A DNA stretch of 9,058 nt. It comes from CAYOVG01 sp964407285. Its GTDB lineage: Bacteria > Desulfobacterota > Syntrophobacteria > Syntrophobacterales > Syntrophobacteraceae. The DNA lies in contig CAYOVG010000296.1 in the NCBI GenBank assembly GCA_964407285.1, positions 1 to 9,058 on the forward strand, given 5' to 3'. Position 1 is the stretch's first letter. Every line of letters begins with the position of its first letter. The position numbers were made by a program, and so were the translations under genes. Under the pieces are notes generated by a model, which was not told the origin of the DNA, ran no database searches, and saw only the letters and a program-made list of their open reading frames with translations. Shown piece by piece: positions 1 through 5,181 of the stretch.

Positions 1-485
1 AGCACCTGACCGAAGGGGCCCGGAAAGCCAGGAAGCCGATCGTGCCGGGGCATTACGAGCCCGCAAAAGGCGAAGTGACCGACGAGGAGGTGATAAACTA
101 CTTCGCGGGACTGGAGACGAGCCGCGCCGTGTTCCCCGCGCCTAACAACCGCCTCGATACGCCGTATGAGATAGGAGATTTCCAGGGGGAATTCGAAAAG
201 AGGCTCGGGATGGGGGGTGTGAACCCGGTCTACGATCACCTCCAGTGTCTACGGCTGCGTTATCGCATTGCGGATACGGAGAGCAAGGACCGCACCCTCT
301 TCAAACTCGGCGTCAACATAAAAGTGGTCAAGCTGGGAATAACGCTCGACAGGATCAACAGGGCGGGCAGCGAAGGGATTTTCGACCTGTACACCCACTG
401 GTTGGGCAGGCGCGATCAGTACAATACGATCGCTCAGGGTTCTTATCCGAAGGGGTGCGTCCCGCCCGCCAATCTCCTGGCGTGA
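1..485 (+). CDS. C-terminal part of an unrecognised protein
   Basis: An open frame enters from the left edge (first full codon at 3) and stops at TGA 483-485, so about 160 C-terminal residues are visible. A GTG at 42 could be read as a start, but the frame is open upstream of it, there is no ribosome binding site, and the text before it (HLTEGARKARKPI) looks like ordinary protein, so a truncated gene is preferred. The fragment is soluble in character, with no membrane segment or cysteine cluster. It has distinctive stretches such as YDHLQCLRLRYRIADTE, LFKLGVNIKVVKLGITLDR and a C-terminal SYPKGCVPPANLLA. I do not recognise the family and assign no function. Coding is supported by codon-like composition and a clean end before an AT-rich promoter region. 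The next gene, 150 bases on, has its own promoter, so the two are probably separate units. Confidence 0.75.
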   Translation, partial: HLTEGARKARKPIVPGHYEPAKGEVTDEEVINYFAGLETSRAVFPAPNNRLDTPYEIGDFQGEFEKRLGMGGVNPVYDHLQCLRLRYRIADTESKDRTLFKLGVNIKVVKLGITLDRINRAGSEGIFDLYTHWLGRRDQYNTIAQGSYPKGCVPPANLLA

Positions 486-568
486 ATCGGGACGGGGCTG
501 CCTCCTGTCCGTATATCCGTATAAAGGTTTCGATTGCGGATAAAAATCTGTATTGCATTACTTTCCTT

Positions 569-596
569 TTGCCTGACCAGGTAGTAAATATAATAT
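569..596 (+). promoter_or_regulatory. Probable sigma-70-type promoter of the NifU-like gene
   Basis: The sequence turns AT-rich just before the NifU-like gene. TTGCCT (569-574) is followed after 16 bases by TAATAT (591-596). An overlapping perfect TATAAT lies at 589-594, at a shorter 14-base spacing from the same -35. Transcription would start near 603, giving a leader of roughly 36 bases before the ATG at 639. A near-tandem TCCGTATA repeat lies just upstream (about 508-523). Which of the two overlapping -10 boxes is used cannot be told from sequence. Confidence 0.5.
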
Positions 597-638
597 GTAC
601 CCTCAAACTTATAAAAAAATCCTTAGGAGGATGACCCA

Positions 639-857
639 ATGCAGGAAAGAGTAGAACAAGCTCTGGATAAAGTAAGACCCATGCTTCAGCGGGATGGCGG
701 CAACGTGGAACTGGTAGGTGTGGAAGGCACGGTCGTGAAGGTTCGCCTGGTGGGAGCCTGCCATGGATGCCCCATGAGCCAGATGACCCTCAAGGCCGGC
801 ATCGAGCGTTTCATCAAGCAGGAAATACCCGAAATCACGGAAGTGGTCGCCGTCTAA
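639..857 (+). CDS. NifU C-terminal-domain protein (Fe-S cluster scaffold)
   Basis: A 72-residue protein consisting only of the NifU C-terminal (Nfu) domain. The diagnostic features are the N-terminal helix ending in RDGGNVEL (residues 18-25), the strand EGTVVKVRLVGAC, and the CxxC pair in ACHGCPMSQMT (Cys41, Cys44). In this family two such cysteine pairs from two monomers bridge a [4Fe-4S] cluster that is passed to apo-proteins in the cytoplasm. Free-standing copies of about 70-80 residues are normal in anaerobes. The start is fixed by AGGAGG at 625-630, eight bases before ATG 639; the ATG at 631 is out of frame and soon stops. No nifS, iscS or other Fe-S assembly gene is adjacent. The family assignment is secure; the specific client proteins are unknown. 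The ferredoxin protein 3 kb downstream is one possible client, by inference only. Confidence 0.95.
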   Translation: MQERVEQALDKVRPMLQRDGGNVELVGVEGTVVKVRLVGACHGCPMSQMTLKAGIERFIKQEIPEITEVVAV

Positions 858-864
858 TACGGGC

Positions 865-974
865 AAGGAGCGGATCGTTAACCTTGAAGCGCTTCGATCG
901 ATTGAGCCTTCGCCTTTCCGTTAACGAATGCGGAACCCGTTTCGGGTTCACGGTCCGCTCTTCCATCGCTCCTT
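865..974. repeat. Nested inverted repeats after the NifU-like gene
   Basis: Several symmetric elements lie one inside another. Outermost are AAGGAGCG (865-872) and CGCTCCTT (967-974). Inside are CGTTAAC (876-882) and GTTAACG (920-926). Further in are the palindrome GAAGCGCTTC (885-894) and a perfect 7 bp stem with a 3-base loop, GAACCCG (933-939) / CGGGTTC (943-949), extended by GCGGA (930-934) and TCCGC (954-958). The innermost stem, 75 bases after the stop codon, could end the NifU transcript, but no T-run follows it, so a classical intrinsic terminator is not shown. Confidence 0.45.
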
Positions 975-1079
975 AAGCAGGTGCGCAAAAGTTTCTCAAC
1001 AAATTTTGGAGCTCTTCCCGGTGCGGACTTGGAATTCCGCCTTCCAAAGCGTTAAGAAACTTTTGCTCAGGCGCTTAGG
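971..1079. repeat. 109 bp inverted-repeat element (REP/MITE-like)
   Basis: GCAAAAGTTTCTCAAC (985-1000) is matched by GTTAAGAAACTTTTGC (1051-1066), a 16 bp inverted repeat with one mismatch. The symmetry continues outward imperfectly (CCTTAAGC 971-978 against GCTTAGG 1073-1079) and inward (TTTGGAG around 1004-1010 against CTTCCAAA 1041-1048). It closes on a GC-rich hairpin, GCGGA (1023-1027) / TCCGC (1036-1040), that contains the palindrome GGAATTCC. The whole would form one long cruciform or RNA hairpin. It carries no ORF. The shape fits a miniature inverted-repeat or REP-type dispersed element, but only one copy is in the window, so dispersal is not shown. It directly abuts the inverted repeats at 865-974. 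Confidence 0.5.
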
Positions 1080-1295
1080 AATTGGAAATGAATAAAGTAC
1101 CGAATCTTCTTGGGATGCGAAGCGCCCAAGCCGGCATTGTCAAGTCAGGAATTCACAGTTCACGTCCACGCGAAGACCAGTAGATTTTTCACATCCAGTT
1201 CCTTGGTCAACTTTTTAGGAAACCTTTGCGCCTCTACCAGGTAAAGACTCCATAGATCGATTCAATATATCGTTCCGGATCCGAAGAGATGAGCC
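1080..1295. other. Non-coding gap before the shikimate-kinase-like gene
   Basis: I see no credible gene here. There is a small stem CTTGGG (1109-1114) / CCCAAG (1125-1130). No promoter with two good boxes stands out, although AT-rich text (for example around 1191-1215 and 1262-1271) could hold one. Confidence 0.5.
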
Positions 1296-1886
1296 ATGGC
1301 CGCATTGGACAGGAAGAACGTCACATTGATCGGAATGCCCGGCAGCGGAAAAAGCACGCTCGGCCGGTTGCTCGCAATGGAATTGGGGTATCGCTTCGTC
1401 GATGGTGACGACCTGATCCGGGCCGGGGCCAATGGCAGAGACCTGCAGCAGATCATCAAGGAGGATGGAGAAGAGGAGTTTCTCAGGCTCGAGGCGGAGG
1501 CGCTCTGCTCAGTCCACGGCGAGGGAATGGTGATCGCTCCGGGGGGAAGCTGCGTACTCTCACCGGCGCCGATGGAACATCTTCGAAAGATATCCCTGGT
1601 GATCTATCTCCCGGCGCCCCTGGAGGTTATCCTGCGAAGGCTGGGCGATGCAAGCGGGCGGGGCATCGTGGGCGCTCCCCCCTGCCGGGATGAGGCTTGC
1701 TGGAACCAGGCGCTGATACGCCTCCACGAAGTCAGGAAACCGCTCTACGAGCGCTACGCTCACGTCCACGCCGCCTTTCCGGACCGTGACCCGCCGCATC
1801 GGGAGGCGGTTGCGCTCCTGCGGGCGATATGTCTCGACTACCATGATACGCGGCGCCGTCCCGCCGACCGGCGGGACGGACCATGA
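1296..1886 (+). CDS. Shikimate kinase family protein, divergent
   Basis: A 196-residue P-loop kinase of shikimate-kinase size and layout. It has a Walker A GMPGSGKST (residues 13-21), the core FVDGDDLI with Asp36 and Asp38, an ATP-grade 'GEEEFLRLEAEAL' region (59-70), APGGSCVL (81-88), a lid with GRGIV (Arg122) and a C-terminal VRKPLYERYA (Arg147). Shikimate kinases phosphorylate shikimate with ATP in aromatic amino acid synthesis. Two substrate-site signatures are altered. The family's F-R-x-x-E reads F-L-R-L-E, so the shikimate-contacting arginine position holds Leu63, and the GGG motif is GGS (83-85). The protein may therefore act on a different small molecule or be a weak isozyme; no other aroma-pathway gene is nearby. 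The start ATG follows a modest GAAGAGA (1283-1289). The last ten or so codons form a hairpin and encode an Arg/Asp-rich tail. Fold assignment is strong; substrate is open. Confidence 0.85.
   Translation: MAALDRKNVTLIGMPGSGKSTLGRLLAMELGYRFVDGDDLIRAGANGRDLQQIIKEDGEEEFLRLEAEALCSVHGEGMVIAPGGSCVLSPAPMEHLRKISLVIYLPAPLEVILRRLGDASGRGIVGAPPCRDEACWNQALIRLHEVRKPLYERYAHVHAAFPDRDPPHREAVALLRAICLDYHDTRRRPADRRDGP
1856..1879. terminator. GC-rich hairpin at the convergent gene end
   Basis: CCGTCCCGCC (1856-1865) pairs perfectly with GGCGGGACGG (1870-1879) around the loop GACC. The hairpin lies inside the last codons of the shikimate-kinase-like gene (stop 1884-1886) and 38 bases beyond the stop of the converging peptidase gene. 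It is placed to stop or protect both transcripts. No T-run follows on either strand, so Rho-independent termination is not proven. Confidence 0.45.
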
Positions 1887-1916
1887 TCCATGCACGACCA
1901 CAGCGTGTCGCACGCA

Positions 1917-2465
1917 TCACCAGGTACGGACGGGACCGACATCCAGGTGGATGAAGTTGTCGTATGTGCCCACCCCTCCTTCCTTCACGGCCTTTGCGAT
2001 TTTCCCGATAGCGCGCAGGGACACGTTTTCGAGTTCCACGTCGGCGGCCATCCCCTTTGTATGGTAGCTGTGCCGGGCGACACCGCCGTCCTGGTGGGCC
2101 AGTATACGGTTATAGGTAGGGGAGCGGTACCCGGAGTACAGTACATAGGGACGGTCTTTTGCCCGCAGCCGGTGGCGGATTTCGTCCAATAGGAGAAACA
2201 GGTTGTAGTTTATGGGGTATACGGTGTTGTCGTAAGGACACCGAAACAACCGGTTGAGCAACCTGCAGGCCTTCTGATCGAACCGTCCCTTCTTGTCGAG
2301 ATACTGGACCGAGAGAAACTCCTCCGTATGTTTGTTATAGATAGACAGCTTACCCGAATATCGATTCCCGCCGTAACCGGCTTCGACGATCTCGCTGAGC
2401 AGCGGTACGGAAACAAGGGTCTGCGCTCCCAAAAGCATCGATTTGAGCATATCTCTACGTGTCAT
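1917..2465 (-). CDS. Tat-exported DUF882 / M15-like murein peptidase
   Basis: A 182-residue exported protein. It begins MTRRDMLKSMLLGAQTLVSV, a twin-arginine signal (Arg3-Arg4) followed by a hydrophobic stretch ending near residue 22. The C-terminal half carries the DUF882 (YcbK/MepK-type, peptidase M15 superfamily) signature: LYSGYRSP (109-116), HSYHTKGMAAD (132-142) and FIHLDVGPVRTW (171-182). By family knowledge His135, Asp142 and His173 are the zinc ligands, and such enzymes cut peptide crosslinks in peptidoglycan. It would act in the periplasm. The start at ATG 2465 is chosen because GGAGGAGG lies four bases upstream; a TTG 24 bases earlier would destroy this site and push the Arg pair inward. 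The next gene upstream on this strand lies 172 bases away. Which crosslink is cut cannot be read from sequence. Confidence 0.92.
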   Translation of the reverse strand: MTRRDMLKSMLLGAQTLVSVPLLSEIVEAGYGGNRYSGKLSIYNKHTEEFLSVQYLDKKGRFDQKACRLLNRLFRCPYDNTVYPINYNLFLLLDEIRHRLRAKDRPYVLYSGYRSPTYNRILAHQDGGVARHSYHTKGMAADVELENVSLRAIGKIAKAVKEGGVGTYDNFIHLDVGPVRTW

Positions 2466-2637
2466 GCTTCCTCCTCCGAATTCAAGCAACCATTCAATAC
2501 TACCCCTCCGGAAAACAGACCGGCTTCGTTCCCTCCGTCGGGCTTCACGACTGCAGCGGCGGTATCACGTTTTCCGGGGGTAACACACTATATGAACACC
2601 AGTGCGTGGTCCGGTACGGGTGTATGCACAACCGGAA

Positions 2638-3054
2638 TCATCCGACGTGACGGGGCGGACCGCGCACACACTGAGGGCGAGATGGATTCGCGGAAAAAGA
2701 CTCGAGGAATTCCGGACAAAGCAGGTAAGCCGGGATTCCGGGAGTAGGTGTGAGAGGAAAAGCAAAAACGAAGAATAATGCGTGGATAATATTGAGCAGC
2801 ATGCACACCGGGCATGGTTTGCCCGGGCTGTCGAGGGGATTGCCGCCGGTATTGCCGTTCTCCGTCCCCGGATTCCCCCCTGTATCCTCGGGAGCGGCGG
2901 CAATGGCGCGATCATCGCTTGAAAAGCCGGGTGTACTGAAAACACAGGTGTGGGTAAGGTGGGAGGACACCGTCAGGAAGAACACAAACACCAGGAGGGA
3001 CAGGCCGGCTAAGCGCCATTCACTGGTTCTGAAAAACTGTATCCAATCCCTCAT
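2638..3054 (-). CDS. Small membrane protein with CPVC motif, unknown
   Basis: A 138-residue protein of unrecognised family. A basic/aromatic N-terminus (MRDWIQFFRTSEWR) leads into a hydrophobic segment at about residues 15-33, which is a membrane anchor or uncleaved signal. A low-complexity linker rich in Gly, Asn and Pro (about 57-79) follows. Next come CPVC (81-84) and a second hydrophobic stretch (about 85-112, MLLNIIHALFFVFAFPL). The tail is polar and Pro/Arg-rich. The layout places the linker outside the membrane, with Cys81/Cys84 at the membrane face. Such a pair could bind a metal or form a disulfide, but this is inference. A His-Thr-Cys at 35-37 is a further possible ligand. The gene has a promoter at 3109-3137 and diverges from the regulator block. 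The ribosome binding site is weak (CGGGG about 8 bases before the ATG). It could be co-transcribed with the peptidase downstream. Confidence 0.65.
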   Translation of the reverse strand: MRDWIQFFRTSEWRLAGLSLLVFVFFLTVSSHLTHTCVFSTPGFSSDDRAIAAAPEDTGGNPGTENGNTGGNPLDSPGKPCPVCMLLNIIHALFFVFAFPLTPTPGIPAYLLCPEFLESFSANPSRPQCVRGPPRHVG

Positions 3055-3108
3055 CAGACAACCCCGAACAAGATCCGTATTGCTTTTATAGTACGTCGAA
3101 CGGCTCTC

Positions 3109-3137
3109 GTATAGCTACAGTGAGTGCGGGTTGTCAA
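3109..3137 (-). promoter_or_regulatory. Sigma-70-type promoter for the small membrane protein
   Basis: On the minus strand a perfect TTGACA (3137-3132) is followed after exactly 17 bases by TATACG (3114-3109). Transcription would start near 3102, about 48 bases before the ATG at 3054. This is the best-looking promoter in the window. Confidence 0.6.
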
Positions 3138-3146
3138 GACAAATGT

Positions 3147-3176
3147 TTGGTCCGGCAAACTCATTAATGATATACT
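3147..3176 (+). promoter_or_regulatory. Possible divergent promoter toward the regulator gene
   Basis: TTGGTC (3147-3152) and TATACT (3171-3176) are spaced by 18 bases and point toward the HTH/zinc-ribbon gene. The -35 is poor and the -10 good. The -10 box lies within the palindrome at 3161-3192, so a protein bound there would block it. The resulting leader would be about 345 bases long. Confidence 0.3.
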
Positions 3177-3192
3177 TGTGTATTATTAATGA
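3161..3192. promoter_or_regulatory. AT-rich palindrome between divergent genes, operator-like
   Basis: TCATTAATGATATAC (3161-3175) and GTGTATTATTAATGA (3178-3192) form a 15 bp inverted repeat. Its two imperfections are both G-T type, and the two arms are separated by two bases. The block is sharply AT-rich within GC-rich surroundings. It lies about 24 bases upstream of the minus-strand TTGACA and covers the possible plus-strand -10. This is the classic place for a dimeric regulator site. The HTH protein encoded at 3531 is the natural candidate binder, by inference. Confidence 0.5.
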
Positions 3193-3205
3193 CATAGCGC
3201 AAATC

Positions 3206-3494
3206 CCGCACCGGGTGCGGAATCAGCATGATTGCAGGCGCGCTTCCCTTTGAGCTGTTGCTCCCGGTCCCCCGCGCACGACGGCGGAAGGTCGTGCTCC
3301 CCCCTGGACAGGACCGGCAACCCGATATTGAAATCTCCTCGATTGCGGTGTAGAAGGTCATATCGTGAAGCGTAAGGGGCACGGCGCCCGAAGCGCCGCA
3401 TGCAGGCCGGATTGAGTTGAGAGGCGCGACATGCAAGGATTTCCCCGTGTTGCTCCGGGGACCCGTTTCCCTGAACCGCACGGCCGGGAGCAAC
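3206..3494 (+). promoter_or_regulatory. Structured leader region before the regulator gene
   Basis: There is no convincing gene between 3193 and 3530. The region contains many perfect stems. CCGCAC (3206-3211) pairs with GTGCGG (3215-3220). A nested pair has outer GTTG (3257-3260) plus CCGGTCC (3264-3270) against GGACCGG (3311-3317) plus CAAC (3318-3321), and inner GCACGAC (3276-3282) against GTCGTGC (3291-3297). CGGCGC (3382-3387) pairs with GCGCCG (3393-3398), TCCCCG (3442-3447) with CGGGGA (3456-3461), and GTTGCTCC (3449-3456) with GGAGCAAC (3487-3494). GTTGCTCC also occurs at 3257-3264, so the 3487-3494 segment could pair with either copy, allowing alternative folds. Two tiny ORFs lie here (3228-3353 and 3431-3520), neither recognisable. 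A degraded gene or dispersed repeat is the main alternative to a regulatory leader. Confidence 0.35.
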
Positions 3495-3530
3495 CGGAGC
3501 AGCGTAGCGAAGTCGATTGAGGAAACACGA

Positions 3531-3821
3531 GTGGAAACACAAACCGTTCGCCGTCGGATCATGGCTCTCCTGGTCGAGACGCCCTGCACCGTGCGGGAGA
3601 TCTCGCAGGCGTTGAGCATTTCCGAGAAGGAAGTCTACAAGCATCTTCCCCACGTCGCCCGTTCGGTCGCCGCCGGGGGAAGGAGACTCGCCATGGTCCC
3701 GCCCCCGCAGTGCCGGGACTGCGGGTTCAAGTTCGAGGACCGGAGCCGCTACACCAGGCCGAGCCGCTGCCCGCGCTGCAAGGGAGAGCATGTCGAGCAG
3801 CCGGTGTACCGGATCGTCTGA
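3531..3821 (+). CDS. HTH + zinc-ribbon transcriptional regulator (COG3357-like)
   Basis: A 96-residue predicted DNA-binding protein. Residues 5-45 form a winged-helix-type HTH (VRRRIMALLVETPCTVREIS, then SISEKEVYKHLPHVARSV), followed by a basic link and a C-terminal zinc ribbon with CRDCGF (Cys61, Cys64) and CPRCKG (Cys80, Cys83). This order and size match the small regulators described as HTH fused to Zn-ribbon (COG3357), which are best known from archaea. GTG 3531 is chosen as start because GAGG lies at 3519-3522 with 8-base spacing and it keeps the first HTH helix; the ATG at 3561 would cut that helix. The gene lies 109 bases before the DUF362-ferredoxin gene on the same strand, with a terminator-like hairpin between. 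It may control itself and that gene. The effector (redox state, metal or ligand) is unknown. Confidence 0.85.
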   Translation: METQTVRRRIMALLVETPCTVREISQALSISEKEVYKHLPHVARSVAAGGRRLAMVPPPQCRDCGFKFEDRSRYTRPSRCPRCKGEHVEQPVYRIV

Positions 3822-3866
3822 AAGGCGCCGGAGAGGACGGGACGCCGGCGGGTCGAACGTCGGAAA

Positions 3867-3911
3867 GCCGTGCGCCGTGCGCGGCAGGCTGGGGGCCGCG
3901 AGTTTTTCTTT
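3867..3911 (+). terminator. Intrinsic-terminator or attenuator hairpin before DUF362 gene
   Basis: CGCGGC (3880-3885) pairs with GCCGCG (3895-3900) around a 9-base loop, and TTTTTCTTTT follows at 3903-3912. This is the only hairpin plus T-run in the window that looks like a true intrinsic terminator. An alternative stem, AGCCG (3866-3870) against CGGC/GGCT (3882-3890), would use the same left arm and prevent it. Only about 18 bases separate the T-run from the ATG at 3931. A promoter for the DUF362 gene cannot fit after it, so readthrough must be part of how that gene is expressed. Confidence 0.5.
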
Positions 3912-3930
3912 TCATGAAGGAGTGTATGGA

Positions 3931-5046
3931 ATGCCTCGAGTGGTCGTAAAGCGAGCCGATTATGAATATGGAACGGTCAGGGACGCGGTTTTCGGGATAA
4001 TGCACTCCATCGGTGGAGAGCGCATATCGAAGGGCAGCCGCGTACTGATCAAGCCGAACCTGCTGGCGCCCGCAACGCCCGACAGGGCCATGCTGACTCA
4101 CCCCGCGGTGGTGCGCGCCGTGGTCGAGTACGTTCTCGAAAGAGGGGCCGTTCCCCGCGTCGGCGACAGCCCCGCGATGGGTTCTTTCGATAAAATCTTG
4201 AAGGAGAGCGGCATTGGCGGCGCACTCGACGGGCTGGATGTGGAACTCGCGGAGTTCAAGGATTCCGTGGTGGTCGAAGCGGGCGAGCCCTCCTTCAGCA
4301 AGTTGGAGATCGCCCGGGATGCGCTGGAAGCGGACGTCATCATCAACCTGCCGAAGCTCAAAACCCACGGCCAGATGCTCCTCACGCTGGGGGTGAAGAA
4401 CCTCTTCGGCTGCGTCGTCGGACTGCGAAAGCCCGAATGGCACCTGAGAACGGGCGTGGACCGCGAGACCTTCGCGCGGGTGATCGTCCTCATCTACAAG
4501 CGTCTGAAGCCGGCGTTCACGATCCTCGACGGCATCCTGGCCATGGAAGGCGACGGGCCCGGCAAAGGCGGCAAGCCGAAGCACGTGGGCGTTTTAATGG
4601 GAAGCGACAATGCCCTCGCCCTGGACATGACCGTCTGCAGGATGCTCGGCATCGCCCCCCGCGCCGTGCTGACCAACAAGATAGCGGAAGAGATGGGGCT
4701 TCTCGACGGCGGCATCGAAGTGGAAGGGGACCTTCCCGAGGTGAAGGGCTTCAAAATGCCCGACATTTCCCCCGTCGTGTTCGGTCCGCAACCGTTTCAC
4801 GGACTTCTCCGAAGGCACCTGGTACAACGTCCGGTTCCCGACGAATCCGCATGCCGCCTGTGCGGGGACTGCTTTCGCTTCTGTCCCGCGAAGGCGATTA
4901 CCATCAAGGAAAAAACCGTTCGCTTCGACTACGACAAGTGCATCAGGTGCTACTGCTGCCTGGAAGTGTGCCCGCATGGGGCCATCAAGACCGAAGAACC
5001 CCTCGGGGGCCGGATCATGCGGAAGCTGTTCAAGAATGGTCTGTAA
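3931..5046 (+). CDS. DUF362 domain protein with C-terminal 2[4Fe-4S] ferredoxin
   Basis: A 371-residue cytoplasmic protein. Residues 1-290 are a DUF362 domain with the typical RVLIKPNLL (37-45), VGDSPAMGSF (77-86), INLPKLKTHGQMLLTLGVKN (138-157, exactly the conserved core) and GDGPGKGG (207-214). A bacterial ferredoxin-like domain follows, with CRLCGDCFRFCP (Cys308, 311, 314, 318) and CIRCYCCLEVCP (Cys337, 340, 343, 347). Each has the CxxCxxCxxxC pattern for a [4Fe-4S] cluster, with one extra Cys342. DUF362 proteins with ferredoxin tails are widespread in anaerobes and are assumed to transfer electrons, but their reaction is not established. Start ATG 3931 is set by AAGGAG at 3917-3922; the frame is open upstream to about 3790, but that text overlaps the regulator gene and has no site. 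There is no signal peptide. Expression probably depends on the hairpin just upstream. Confidence 0.93.
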   Translation: MPRVVVKRADYEYGTVRDAVFGIMHSIGGERISKGSRVLIKPNLLAPATPDRAMLTHPAVVRAVVEYVLERGAVPRVGDSPAMGSFDKILKESGIGGALDGLDVELAEFKDSVVVEAGEPSFSKLEIARDALEADVIINLPKLKTHGQMLLTLGVKNLFGCVVGLRKPEWHLRTGVDRETFARVIVLIYKRLKPAFTILDGILAMEGDGPGKGGKPKHVGVLMGSDNALALDMTVCRMLGIAPRAVLTNKIAEEMGLLDGGIEVEGDLPEVKGFKMPDISPVVFGPQPFHGLLRRHLVQRPVPDESACRLCGDCFRFCPAKAITIKEKTVRFDYDKCIRCYCCLEVCPHGAIKTEEPLGGRIMRKLFKNGL

Positions 5047-5106
5047 CGGACCTTGCGTGAAGGCGGATTTACGACGACAGGTTACGATAGTGCGCGACGG
5101 TCCGTT
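5045..5106. other. Inverted repeat between convergent genes
   Basis: AACGGACC (5045-5052, overlapping the DUF362 stop codon) is matched by GGTCCGTT (5099-5106), a perfect 8 bp repeat with a 46-base loop. It lies in the 135-base convergent space before the SDR gene end at 5182. It might help end transcription, but there is no T-run and the loop is long. Confidence 0.25.
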
Positions 5107-5181
5107 GCCGAGGGCATTCGAGTCCCCCGGCGCTCCCGTCGCCCGTCCCGGTCTTCTTCGCTACTCCCATCCGGTCCGGTA

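Noticed and set aside
3228..3353. A 41-codon ORF in the leader (and a 29-codon ORF at 3431-3520).
   Set aside because: Neither has a recognisable domain; the first lacks a good ribosome binding site, the second has only a weak AGAGG. They are noted within the leader entry but not called genes.
3186..3791. A 201-codon minus-strand frame across the regulator gene.
   Set aside because: It is antisense to the HTH/zinc-ribbon gene, is rich in Arg, Ala and Pro typical of shadow frames, and has no ribosome binding site.
3727..4584. A 285-codon minus-strand frame antisense to the DUF362 gene.
   Set aside because: The plus strand encodes a clear DUF362-ferredoxin; this frame is its shadow.
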